Of a stretch of 64,000 nucleotides of DNA, positions 39,325 through 52,100 are shown one piece after another. The number at the start of each line of letters is the position of its first letter. Within the stretch, counting starts at the first letter, position 1. Location of the stretch: assembly GCA_048213135.1 (NCBI GenBank), contig PS015049.1, forward strand, positions 170,098 to 234,097, given 5' to 3'. The notes beneath the pieces were generated by a model, which saw only the letters and a program-made list of their open reading frames with translations, ran no database searches and had not been told where the DNA came from. The DNA is from Reclinomonas americana ATCC 50394. Lineage: Eukaryota > Jakobida > Jakobea > Jakobida. Made by a program: the position numbers and the translations under genes.

Positions 39325-39493
39325 CAGTTGCCGAATGCCACTCTTGCTGACCTCTTCCTCGCCCTCCGTCTCCAGTGTTTCATCGGCCTTGCCAAGAAGC
39401 AGCTCAAGACCGCCACTGTGTGAGGGAATGAGCCATGAACGAGTCTGTATGTTCATGCAACTCAATATGGACTGTACGTGCATTCGACACGTA
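39325..39493 (-). pseudogene. URM1 pseudogene fragment
   Basis: 39325-39422 on the minus strand reads [19 protein letters not shown] and [12 protein letters not shown], a copy of URM1 exon 2 with in-frame deletions, then diverges. A remnant of exon 1 is seen at about 39474-39493, where the start codon has become ATA. Exon 3, with the [10 protein letters not shown] block and the Gly-Gly end, is absent, so the copy cannot encode a modifier. It lies between the two glycosyltransferase genes at the place intact URM1 holds beside copy A. Confidence 0.85.
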
Positions 39494-39614
39494 TTATCTC
39501 TGATCTCTCCGGAGCTCCCGCTCTCTCTTATCGAGCTCTGCCTGCAATTTCGTTCTTCCCGCCAGCATAAATTTTGTATTGATCGTGCGCGCGCGCCTCT
39601 CTCCCTCGCTCTGC

Positions 39615-41211
39615 ATGGTCAGCACGCGAGGAGCTCTGCTCCTCCTGCAGTGCACTCTCGCGTTTGTGCTTCTCACACAATGCGCACATGTGCTGAGTTT
39701 CAGCAGTGAGTGAATGCGGAAAACAAACTGCATTGCGTTCATGCTGACTCTTCCTTCTCTCCCTCTCCCAGCCAAATACCGCGCATTCACCTCTGCATAC
39801 GAAGAAGTGAGTCACTGTTCTCTCTTATCCTCTCCCCCTGTGCTCTTTCTCACACATGCGTGCAGAAACGACGATGTTGGTGTCCCGACGAGTCCATGCC
39901 GCGGAGTACGCGTCTGTGTGGCAACCTCACGTGGTGCGCGCTGGAGCGAGAGACCGGGCGCATGCTGCTCTTCAAGTGCGTCGAGAGGAAACTGTCGGTG
40001 GCCGACATGCGGCGCTCGCTCAAGGCGTACACGCCGATCAATGGTGCGTGGGTGCTGGCATCACCCGAGGAGCAGCAGCAGGCGAGCGAGGTATGTCCGT
40101 CGGTGCACGAGAGCCTCCAGGAGTGGGTGAGTGTCGTCCTCCGAGTCGTGTGTTCTCTGTGGCAGGCGTGCAACTCATCGCGTGTACCCAGTTGATTGAG
40201 GATGGACACGGTTGGGTCTCTTGTTCATTCGTTCTCGCTTGTCGCTCTGCTCCTTCCTGACACTCCAGCGCGCCTGCAGCCCTCGTCGACATCCCGTTCA
40301 TGGTGTCGGCGCCTTTGTCTGTTGACGGTGTTGTCGACAACGCAGTGGTGGCCTCTGGCTTTGTCACGCCGTCGTTGGAGGTCAAGACCGATGCAGACGG
40401 CAGCCCGCCGCCGAGCGTCTCCTGCCTGATGATCTCGTCGCGTCCGGAGCGGTTGGCCTTTGCGGCGCGCGCCATCTACATGTACATGCAGCAGTCGTAT
40501 CCGGTACGCGAGCTGATGATCGTGGCCTCGCACGACAGTGCGCCCGGCCTGCAGCGCGTCCTGGAGGTGGTCGTCGGCGACAGCGAGCAGCAGCGACGAG
40601 CCGGCATCCGGGTGGCAGTCGCGGATGCGACGTCGCAGACACTTGGCGACATGCGCAACCTATCGGTGCGCGAGGCCTCGGGCGACTACGTGATGGTGTG
40701 GGACGACGACGACGTGTACGACCGTGACCGCATCCTCGTGCAACTATCGACAATGATTGTCGCGCGTCGGCATCAGGAGTACGAGGAAAATGGCTTCCCG
40801 CCACTGTCGGCCAGCCTGCTGCGCCGCCTGCAGTTCGCACAGCCCCGCTTGTCGCCGTCGATACACGTGACCCACCAACGCGGCTGGGAGAATTCACTGC
40901 TGTGCTTGCGCTCGCAGATGCCCACGTACCCCTCGCTGGATCGGAGCGAGGACAAGAGGGCAGTGGAGCAGCTAATGATGCAGAGTACCGTGCTGGTGCT
41001 AGAGGCTCCGGTACTGTACACGTACATGTCTCACGGCGACAACACGTGGGGCAGCGAGCACTTCAGCCGCATCTGGGAGAGCTCATCGGTGACGTTTGAC
41101 GGTGAATCGGCGGCGCAGCTGGTGGCGCAGACCCAACGACGTGCCGGACTCGACAGCGAGTGGAGAATACCCGGCGAGCTGGGGAAGAGCGTGGAACGTC
41201 TACTACTATAA
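39615..41211 (+). CDS. Secreted/lumenal family-2-like glycosyltransferase, copy B
   Basis: Exons: 39615-39705, 39772-39806, 39866-40126, 40192-40210 and 40280-41211 (TAA), 445 residues. It is collinear with copy A: same signal peptide, Cys-rich segment, GT-A motifs (LGDMRNLSVREASGDYVMVW, DDDDVYDRDRI, WENSLLCLRSQMPTYP) and intron positions and phases. Introns are similar too, so the duplication is fairly recent. Differences include a short insertion before PPPSVSCLMISSRP and many conservative changes. Both copies keep the metal-binding motif and full length, so both are probably functional. Confidence 0.85.
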
Positions 41212-41274
41212 CAATGAAAGTCCTGCAATGCATCCTCGGTCCATCCTCGCACATCAATCAACAATCCGCAAGCA

Positions 41275-41902
41275 ATGGCAGAAGGCAGTGCATTGGCAGT
41301 CTACGCCTCGACGCTCGACGCGCTCACAGTGGAAAAAGTTCCGATGGGGGCCGCCATGTCACACACACCGCCCCCTCCTCTTGCGCGTTACTGACCCACT
41401 CACATTGCAGCTGCTTCACGAGGCCGTGGACGCCGTGTGTGGCCACGACACACCACGACCACTCTTCAATGCCGCTCCTCTGCGCGTGCGCGACGATCTT
41501 CCGCGCAGTCTCCTCTCGTCCATCACCGACGCCACCAGTGACGCCAGCAGCACAGCCGCCGCTCTGCGCGAGGTGTGGACGCGCGTGGTGCTGACTGATC
41601 GACGAGAGGACCTGCGAGTGGCCGCGCGTGAGGCCACTGTGCGCGATCTCTCGTCTGCGCAGTGGTCGCTGGTGGATGTGCACTGGTCCGTGCGTGTGGC
41701 GCTGGCCAGTGATACTGTGTGTGGGCAGCAGGTGCCGCTGGTGTTGGTCAAGTTGCGTCTGCGACGAGCGCAGCGCGGGGACTCGGCGGGCGCCACGGCC
41801 GACGAGGAGAGATATGTCACGCTGGAGATGAAGCGAGAGGAGATGGAGCCGTGGTTGGCGTCGCTGGCGGCCGCCAAGCACGCCCTCGATGAGTTTGCGT
41901 GA
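41275..41902 (+). CDS. COMM domain-containing protein
   Basis: Exons: 41275-41337 (ATG, MAEGSALAVYASTLDALTVE) and 41411-41902 (TGA), 184 residues, phase 0 intron with a GTTCCG donor. The N-terminal half is helical (RSLLSSITDATSDASSTAAA). The C-terminal 75 residues form a COMM domain: WSLVDVHWSVRVALASDT, VPLVLVKLRLRRA, RYVTLEMKREEMEPWLASL and a final amphipathic helix AAAKHALDEFA. COMMD proteins form the Commander complex with the CCC/Retriever subunits for endosomal recycling and affect cullin ligases. I cannot tell which of the ten COMMD types this is. The 5' end exists in a second, broken copy at 39246. Confidence 0.8.
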
Positions 41903-41973
41903 GGCCACACATGCGCAACATGTCACGGGCACTGCTGCTGTGTTGCAAGTGAAGTCGTGTTTCGTTGTTTTCT

Positions 41974-43150
41974 TTACTCTTCTAGCACAAAAGCCAGTGT
42001 GACAATGGCGCTGCCGGTGGCGCCTCCAAACGTGTACGTGGGATACTTGATGGAGCTCACGAGGCGGAAGCCGTCTGGCCCGAAATCACGCACCAACTCG
42101 GCCTCTGTCCAGTTGCACGACGTGATCATGAAGACGTGTGGATGGCCTGCGGGGGCAAAGGAACGGAGAATTGTGGATGCTCGTGAGATGTGGGAAGGCT
42201 ATTGGCATGGTGGAATGCGTGCAGAGAAAGAACAGGACGGAGTCGTGGCCACAAGAGCTCTCTTCTCTCGTCCGCCACTCACCCACATGCAGCATCCGCT
42301 TCACATTCTGGCGGTACAGCTCTCGGTGCTGTGCGTTGCCACTCAACGAGATCGCATCGTAGGTGCCCTTGTCGTGCACCAGTTGATACTCGAGCTCCTC
42401 GTCTGGTGGCAGCGGTCCGTTGACAATGTCGAGCGCCTCGAAACGCATCGAGTCCCCCACACCACGCGCCTCGGCATGCTGTCTCGCCAGCTCCACCGCC
42501 GGCAAGCTGTAATCCAAGCCCACCAAATGCTCAAAGCCAAGATCCAACTGTGTTACTCAGTGAGCAGGGTACATGGGGCTGGGGTGCGGTGGGGGGCGGA
42601 GGCCACTGACCAACTCGTGCAAGAAGTGCCCGTTGCCGCACCCGAGATCGGCCACTCGACACTCACCGCGCGCCGGCAAGTAATCCTGCAACTGCTCGTC
42701 CACAAAGCGCACTTGCCGAGCCAGCTTGTCTTCGCCAAACCTGCCCGTTGGAGTGAGTTTTCCTCCCTTCTTCTCTTCCTCCCAACCTGTTACTTACACA
42801 CCAGACTTCTCCAGCATCGCCTGCACGTGTGTGTCGCGAGTGAGCGAGTGGGCGTTGCATGGATGCAATCACTCTCTCTCTCTTCACTCACCCGTGTCTT
42901 CAAACGTCTTCAGGTCGCGTCTGTAGAAGGCGTCCCAGCTGGTGCATGCACACATGGACGCACGCATGCGGTAAGCGAGTTCGTGTATGTATGTGTGTGA
43001 GCAAGAGACGACTCACTATTCTTTTGTTCCGAGGGCGCTGTGCTTGAAATCGCAACTCTCGTCGACCTCGTCCTCATCCTCCTCCGTCGTCGTGTGCTCA
43101 CTCTCGTCGGCACTCGCCGAGTGCTTCTCCTCCTCCTCGCTCGCCGACAT
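41974..43150 (-). CDS. EFM4: EEF1AKMT2/EFM4 (METTL10) protein-lysine methyltransferase
   Basis: Six exons from ATG at 43150 to TAA at 41974, starting 43017-43150 and 42892-42938. The acidic N-terminus MSASEEEEKHSASADESEH leads to HSALGTKEYWDAFYRRDLKT, GDAGEVWFGEDKLARQ, the SAM-binding motif I VADLGCGNGHFLHE, then LVGLDYSLPAVELARQHAEA, DKGTYDAISL and TSCNWTEAEL, ending YPTYTFGGATGSAIVTLAFV. These are the diagnostic blocks of METTL10/Efm4, which methylates a lysine of elongation factor eEF1A in the cytosol. The gene starts 45 bp after the stop of the beta-helix gene on the same strand and converges on COMMD (71 bp between stops). Confidence 0.9.
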
Positions 43151-43195
43151 ACCAACAAGTTTCTAAACAATAGGCCACAATACAAATTCATTTCG

Positions 43196-46100
43196 TCACA
43201 GATCGTGACCTGCGTCGCGCGTCTCGCTCGTCACATCGAGGCCTCCTCCCTCGGCCCTCTCCAGCAACGGTACTTGCAGACTGGGTGCTCCGGTTACCAC
43301 TGCGGCGGTCTGGCCTGCGGTGTTGATGACGTGCAGGCGAGCGGGTGGCGGCATTCTGCGTGGAATGTCGCGCTCTGTCACCGTGTCGTCGGTGCTGACG
43401 GCTGCCGACTCAATCGCGCCAAATGTCTGATCGTCGTCCGTCGACTGCTTGCTGCGACTGCGTATTCTCACCAGGAAGTCTCGAGCCTGCATCGACGGGT
43501 GAGTGGGTCCGACGAGGTGTCAGTAGGGAATACAAGAAAGACAAACCTTGCGCCACCAGCGGCGAACGGCGGGGATGAACACCACCACCGAAGTCACCGA
43601 CAGGAGGACCACGGTGATGTCCACTTGCACAGTGCCGTCGATGCGTGACGACATGACGGTGGCCATGAGCACCAAGCCAAACAGGCCAATCGCCTGCCAA
43701 GCGAGTCAATAATGGGCATCATCATTACGAGACGACAATCGCAAGTCGTAGTTCCCAAACCTCAAACACATTGGCCGTCTTGCCCTCGTACGGCCAGAGC
43801 CACAAATGGAGCTGCATGAACGTGACTGTGAGGTGTGACGGCTCCAGTGGCTCACCAACTGCGTAGAAAACGAACCAGCAGGAAGAGCATGCACAACAGC
43901 CACAACAGAATCGTCATCACGTCAATGTATCCGCGTGCGGCCAGCGGGAAGAACACCACCAGCACCAGTGCGCGTTGTGCCAAATGCCACGACTCCAACC
44001 ACACGAACTTGGCACGCGTGAGAAGGAACAGAGGGCCCAGCTGACGGCGCATCTGCAGAGAGCAGAGTCAGTATCCTGTGCAAACAGCAGCAGCTCAGTG
44101 GACTGGAAGGATATAAAACCTTGGTGGTCTGCAGCCGCTGTGAGCGTTGCATGAAAAGCAACCAGACGGTCAGTGCCACTGGTGTCAGCGCCAGCAGAAC
44201 GAGAACGGTGATGACAAAGGGAGTGAGGCTCTGCCACCTGTGCATCATCAAATCCGCATTCAGTCAGCACTGCAAGAAGTGCTTCTCGAATGCTGCTGCA
44301 GCACGTACCGGTCATCGCAGGCGACACTTGGCACGAGAAGCACGAATCTTCCGGTGCCGACTTGCTTGCACGTCAGGAAGGAGATGCAGGTGGCCATGAT
44401 TCCAAAGTAACTGTGCGCTGCAGTGAGTCACGAGTGGCAGCATACATGACCTGTCGCACAAGCACACCTGGTGATACCCAGCACAATGCTGGTACGAATG
44501 TCTGCAGCGACACAGGATGTCAACTACCAAGGAAGCGACTCTCTGCAGTGATGACGGGCAACAGCACGCAACAGAAATCAGAGTGCGCCCAGCGGCTGAA
44601 AGCCTCGCCCGCACGCGAACGGTGCCCGCCACACGCACGAATGATGCGTGCAATGGCCATGTGCACCAGCAGAGTCATCCACACAAAGCCGACGTACACA
44701 AACGGTGTCAACATGGAGAAAATAATGGAGCCGATGCCGTCAACTATACGACACGCAGACAGTGGTGTTGGTACGTGGAGGAGAGAGAAGCACGGCGAGA
44801 ATAGCACGACGTACTCGGGAATGGGCAGTTTGCGCTCAAGGCACCGCCAAGTGGCAAATGGAAGTTGATGATGCGCTGCGGAAGCGAAGCAGTGTTAAAC
44901 GCAGACGGAAGACAGCGGAGCGGGTACCAAATAGGCCAACAAAACACTCACCTCGAATGCCACCAACTGCGCCACAGACACGTGTACAGACCAGTGAGCG
45001 ACTGCTAACCATACGCTTCTTCCACTCCCTCACTAACTCACTCACCTCCGTGTTCGGGTACAGCAGCAGCGAAGTGACTTGCGACACAAAGAAGAACATT
45101 TTGGTGGAGACCTGCAGCAGCGATGAGAATTCCATTGCGGTTCGCCAACATCCCTAAAGACTGTTACGGACCTGCGCCTGGCCCTGCGCCAGCACATGTG
45201 ACGCAAGTGCCCACAGCCACATTTTGGCAAAGAGCCACACAATGGCTCGGGCGTCGGGTCCGGTGCACGGCAGGCACTCGTTGCCCCACAACGAGTATCC
45301 ATCCTGCAAATGCGGAAAATGGTGAGTGAATCTCACAAAGCCATCCGCACGTATGCGCGATGTCATTATGAACCTGGCACTTGCCGCACTGCATCAAGCA
45401 CGTAAGAAAAGTCAGCACTTCGAGCGGGGGGAGTACAAACAACGGTGCCACACGTACCAGAGGCGAGTTTGTGTCTCTGTGACTCGTCGGATTGCAGTAC
45501 GACGTGTTGGCGGCAAACGGTGTGTTATCGGTGTTGCGGATGCAGTAATCGTACGGACACACGTAGGTCTCGACTTGGCCACTCGGTTCGACTTGCTGGC
45601 TGCGACCGAGCTGGTACGACTCGTACGACTGAATAGGGAACGTCCATCTGTGCGTGGTCTCGTGCTGGTGAGTACCCACGGCAAGCAAGCAATCTACAAG
45701 AAAAAGCCACAAGCCGTACCTTCCGTCCTGGACCACCACATTGGCGCCACTCAGGCACTGCATTCCTGCTGGACACTCCTGACACCGCTGCTGAAACAGT
45801 GAGCCGGGCAGCGACAATGACCTGCACCACACAATCAGACACGCTGGATAGATATCGGTGGCGGCCGAGTGTTTCACCCAACGCACCCGAGCGGACAGTT
45901 GGTGCAGCCCTCGTTGGTGATGTACTGCTGCCCCACCGGACACGGCAGCACCACCATTGGCATGGGTGCTGGGTCGATGCCGAGTGTGGCAGACTCGCTC
46001 TTGACTGTCACCTCAAAGTCGTACCCGTCGCCCGCAGTTCCCATGGTGGTCACTGGCAACTCAAAGGTCGCCACACCACCACGCGTGGCCTCTGCGGTCA

Positions 46101-49100
46101 CAGTTGACTGACACCGATGCAGAATGAGCACACATGCACACACATGCACACACATGTAGCACATCGAAAAATCTCACCGAATTCGAGCAACCGGGGCAAC
46201 TCATTTGCAGCACGAAGCCGTCGAGTGTCGACAGTGTGGTGTTGAAGACGTCGGTGACCATCACAGCCACAGTTCGAGCCTGCGCAGCCGACGGTGGCAT
46301 GGCCATCGGAGTTTCATGCACTGCCTTGGCCGTGAACGGAGCTACGCACACAACACACAACAAGTCAAGATCAAAACCCGCCACAATGTACCATTCTGCT
46401 GCACGTACGCAACATGACGCCGTGCTGTTTCCGTAGGCTGCCGAATTGCCGACAAATGTGAGGCCACGCTGCTGATCCCATATTGGTTGCCACACGACAG
46501 TGGCCAGTCGAAGCAGTTCGAGACCATTGACGGCTCCGTCCCAGAATATGCCAGCTGTCGCGAAAACACGGATAAGAAGAATTAATCTCACTTGCACGCG
46601 CGTGCCTGCTCCGACTCTTCACACGAACCGCCACCACCCGGAGCAATGTCGCCGTCGCTGAGGGCTGATTTGAGTGCAATGTTGTGATTGAACTGCACCG
46701 ACTGGAGACTGACGCCCAGCGGATCGGAGAAGGCAGTGGTCCGCGTTTCTGCAGTCGTCGAATCCAAGGACGCAAAATTGACGTACAGAGCCGCACCGCG
46801 ACGACCATTGTTGCCATCAAACAGCGTGTTGGAAATGGACGCCGCGCCGGCCGTTATCAGGCTGATGGCGCCACCATCCTGCACGGCCGAGTTGCGAGAG
46901 AAGATCGACTGCTGAACGGAGAATGAGGTAAAGGATGTGGCACTGATCGCACCGCCGTTGGAGCCTGTTGCAGCATTGCCGGAAAACGTTACGCCAGTCA
47001 TATTGACCGCGGCCGAGTCCTGAATCAACATGGCGCCTCCTGTCGGAGCAAAGTTGCCGACAAAGGAGCCGTCGCTAAGCGACAGCTGCACAGAATCGGC
47101 CACGTAGAGAGAGCCTCCAGAGTTGGAGGCCACATTATCCGTGCACGTGACAGTGTCGAGTAGAACTTGCGCACTGCCAGCGAGAAACGCCGAACCGCCC
47201 GAGTAGGCCGCTGACCCATATTGCAGCTGCCCCGCGAGGTGTGTTAGCAGGCATCATCAACCACGTCCCACATGGACAAACACGGATGGAGAAAAGAAAC
47301 CTGGCTGAAAGCCTCCTGCCACGTCGTCAATCCGGTGGCAAACACATGACCGCCATCGGTCTGAGCCTTGTTGTCGGAGATGGTGGCCGCCGAAGAAAAG
47401 AGCCGTGCCACCTGTTGCGAGTAAATGCCACCTCCCGCCAGCGTAGCGCTGTTGGAATCGAGAGTCACCACGAAATTGGTGACGGTGGCGGCGCCGCTCC
47501 TATGGTTCAAGCGACGCCTGGTCAGCATGCAGCGCACAATTCTCACACTTGCTCGCCGTCACGCAACAGATACATGCCACCGCCATCGGCCCGAGTGGCC
47601 ACGTTGCCAGATATCAAAACGTAGTTGAAAAAGTGACTGCTTTGATCGGTGACAAACATGCCACCGCCAAAGGTGGCACGATTCTTGATAACAGACGACT
47701 GGTACCATTCCGTGATGGCGCTAACACCCGCATAAAACCCGCCCCCAAAGCCCACAGCTGTGTTGTTGTAGACCACGGAACCGCCTTGTACCGTAAGCTG
47801 TGCCGTAGACGACATGTACAGACCGCCACCGTTACTGAAATTGGCCATATTGCTTGTCACGTTGCACGATTGAAGCGTCTTCGGGTTGCGCACAGGAAAA
47901 CACACACACAAAATGAGCGGAATAATGGACGCTCCAGGTTGACTGCAAACAAATGTAGTACGCAACTGCCTGGACCATTTGGCCAACCAGTGAGATACCG
48001 CCACCGAATTCGGCAGTGTTGAACGACACGGTGCTGTTGATCACCGACACTCCACTCTGAGGAAGCACGACGCCGATGCCACCGCCGCTGGCCGTCATGG
48101 CAGTGTTGCCAGAGATCACTGAGCGAATGATCTTGGAAGACAGACCGGCGGCAGACACGCCACCGGCACCATTGTCGGAAAATGACAGGTTGTTGATGAC
48201 ATACGAGTCCATGATCGTCGAATAGAAGAGGAGGACGCCACCGCCGCTGGCCACCTGCGCGTTGACGATGTTGCCCTGAAATGTGCAGTTCATCGCCACG
48301 CTGGCTGAATCCAAAAGCAGAGCGCCTCCACCACACGCTTGACCAGCCGACACAGGCGGGGAATACAGCATCAGCACGTTGTTCGCAAACCAGCAATTGA
48401 TCAGGGTCGAGTTCGTGGTGGCAAACACCGCGCCACCACCGTTGATGGAGCCGGAATCGAAGTATATGTTGTCGTTCTTCGAAATTAAGCCTCCCTGACC
48501 AGGTTCGTGCGCCTGATTGCCCACGAGTGTCGAATTGAGCAACTGCACCGGACCTTGGCCGATCATGATAGCGCCTGCGTTGGTACACGCAGTCGTCAAG
48601 AACACAGCTATATGTGTGCTTCGATCATGCGAACACGAAACCTCCGCCATTGCGCTGGCTTCCACGAGCGTCCAGAACATTGTGCGCGCCACCAGAGCCT
48701 GCGCACGGTAAGAAAGAAAGATAAGTCTTCAGTGTCCCGAGATGAGAGAACGAGAGGACGCACCATCTCGAATCGACATATTTTGCGTCAGTGTGCAGTT
48801 TCGAATTATAGCAGGCGTCTGCACATGAACGAGGGGGAAATCAGCTTGTGCAAGCGACAGTGGAGTGGAGCTGTGTCAGAGTACACACCGTGGCGCCAGA
48901 CGCGAGGAATATACCGCTGCGGTATCACCACCGTCAGAGCGTGAGTATTACAACGCACGGGGCACAGCTGCGATGATTTGGATACATGCACATACCCGCC
49001 ACCATTGTAGCCGCCGGAACTCGAGCCGAAGCGCGTGTTGTTTGCTCCGCCGGAACCATTCTCTGCCGTGTACAAGTGCGTTTCTGTGAATCACAAGCAC

Positions 49101-52100
49101 AGCAGCGAAGGGAGACACGTGCACGACGGCGCACCTTGTGACGTGTTGTTGAAGAACACACAGCTGTCGATCAACGAACCCATGTCACTCACTCGCATAT
49201 GCACAGCACCTGCGCAAGCCGCGTGATGATGCCCACCATCGCAGAGCCAACAGTGTCATTAATGTGCAAGCAACTCACCTCCACCGTTGAATGTGGACAG
49301 GCTGGATCCGAGATACTTGCTACTACTGCCACCGTTGCCGTTATTTGTGGCCATGTTGGAGGAGAAAGTGCAGTTGGCCACAGTCGCCTGTCGCGGAGGA
49401 GATGAGTGACGTGACGTGGGTCGCAAAAGACAACCACAATCGTGACTCACCAAGCCCAGCGAACTGATCAGCAGTGCTCCTCCTCCGCTTCCTAAACCGG
49501 AGGAAGAGGCGGTTGAGTCGTAGCTGCCGCCACTGCTGTTTGAGTCGGCCACGTTGTTGACAAAGTGCGAGTTCGCATACGTCTGAGCGACGTGGGTGAG
49601 GTGGCGGCGTCACATCAGTGCGTCAAAGGGAACGCAGAAGTGCGTACCTGCTGGCCGGCAAACGTAAAGTGACACAGAATAGCGCCGCCTCCCGCGGTGG
49701 AAATGGAAGTGTTGCCTGCGACAAAGGCGAAGGTGAAACACGAGACAATCAAAGCGAGGCCAAGTGGGCCTACCTCCGTCGTAGTTGTGGTCACCACCTG
49801 GTTGTGGCCAGAACACAGCGTGTGAGTGTGTGCCGTCGCCTAGCATCACGAAAGAATATAGCTGAACTCACCGCGTGCATTGCCAGCGGCCACGTTGGAG
49901 GAGAACACAGAAGAAGAGACCGACTGTAAAAACGCACACGTAAGTCACTCTGTCGCCGCTGGTCAGTAGATTAGGAGCATTTACCTGCGCGCCCAGACTA
50001 AAGTTCGACCACACGGCACCACCTCCACACGGACCGCCGCTGGCATTGCCACTGCTCTCCGTAACTCGATCGCCACCGTTGCAGTTTTGCTGCAAGGGGT
50101 TGTGTCGGGTGAGAGACAGTTATCGGATACGGCATGAACTGTTAACAACTCGCTCTCACCGACGCGACATTCCCCTGGAATAAGGAGCCGACGATTGTCT
50201 GCGATTCACGAGGAGTCGCAAGTCACGCCATGCTACACTTCCGAGCACTCGCACTTCGTAATAGATACCTGATAACCAGTTTGCTGAGTTCCCACAGCAT
50301 TGGCTCCGATAAAAGTGGCCCAGATGGCGCTGTGAGCAAACGACTCGCATTGGCAAGCAATGATGCAAACGACGACTAGCACAACAGAAACGAAACCCGC
50401 CGCCGGAGTAACCGGCTGTCGAATCCGACGTCATTCTCGAATCGGTACCGCCTACCAGACTGCAAGTCAGGACACGTACGGGCACGAATTGCAGTTGTCT
50501 TGTTACCTTTGGCATTCAGCGCGGCGATGTTGCCGGTGAACGATGAGCTTTGCACAATCTACGGACGTATTAACACATCAGCGACTGCAGCAGGGTGCAA
50601 TCATACAACAGAAAGCACGCAACCTGTGAAGTGGGTCCCTGATTTGCATACAGATACACAGCACCACCTCCGCTGTCTGTGGATAAGAAACACACAGAGT
50701 AAGCAAGCCATGCATGGATGCATGAATTCATACACACACAACGCAACAGCCACCCGAAGCCACGGCGGCAGCCCAGCTGTACGAGCCACCGCTGTCCCGC
50801 AACGTAACAGAGTTAGTTAGCAAACCATGGGCACGAAAGACCAAAGATGGCAGGAACTCTGCAGCAAACTTTGCATTTCTGGTTGACGCGTTTCCGGTAA
50901 AGTTGCTGGAGGAAATGAGCTGTGTGACGACCAGAGAAAGAGTGAGAAGAGAGTGGTTTGCTAAGAAAAATCCACAGCAAAATGAAGCCATCACACCTGT
51001 TGGCCACCGCTCTCGAAAAAGTAGACGTAGATGGCACCTACGCCGGCACCAGTGGTAAGAAAGGACGATAATCAACCAAAGTTAGCTGCCTCATTCTTGT
51101 TGGATTACGTACCGCCACCACAACGACCTTTCGAAGAATCAGCATCACCGGCAGTCACCACTCCACCTACCCGCACACAGTTTGGTCAGCAACATACAAC
51201 CATGATTGCAGAGTAGTGTGCGTTTTTTTCGCACCTCTGCAGTTCAACGTGGCGGTGTTGTTGACAAACGACGACTCACTGACGGTATGATTGCCGCCGC
51301 CGCCGAGATACAGGAAGATGGCACCACCGCCGCTCTGTCGAAGAACCACAGAGTTAACAACAACACGTCTGCGGGTTCTGTGCATGGAGCAAACAAAACT
51401 GTCCCGCCACTGGCCACACTCGGCCCGTTCCCAGAACTGGTTCCGGCGCTTCCATTATTGTTCGCCGTGTTGCCGACCCAGCGAGTGTTTACAAGGGTCT
51501 GTGTGCGAGAGAACATGTGTACCGACATCTACCGACACCTCGGTGCTGGCAATTGCTTACCTGTGTCATTAAGTACGCGGAATACACAAACAGTGCACCA
51601 CCTGAGCACCATTTGCATGTGTGAGAATCACGATGCCTACAGAAGGGACGGATCAAGATTTTTTCTCAAGTCACTGCGCACCACCCGATGTGCCGCCCTG
51701 GGCACTGTTGGAGTTGGTTGTCGAGATGCCGCCGTTTCCTGCACATACATACACGTGAGGAGACAGACAACCTTTCACTCTTTCTCTTTCACTCTCAGAT
51801 ACACACTCACCATTGTCATAGGCCGCATTGCCAGTGAATGTCGAATTGTTGATGTTCTGCAGTGTATCAATCGGTTGAGAACAAGAAAGGATACGCACTT
51901 GCTTTTTCCTTTTCACTCCGCACCTGAGTAAGCTGGCCGAAAGAGTACACCCATGCCGCGCCGCCCTACAACAAAGAAAGCCCATGTCACAAACTGTGGA
52001 CGCGCAAGACAACTCGGGAGATCAATGGCGAAACTCCCGAGTATCCGACACGCGAATCACTGGAGGTGGAAGAGGCTGCGTTTCCACCGATTAGGCAGCC

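Noticed and set aside
39226-39483. URM1-like frame as a second functional URM1 gene
   Set aside because: Start codon changed, exon 3 with the Gly-Gly end absent, and internal deletions: a pseudogene.
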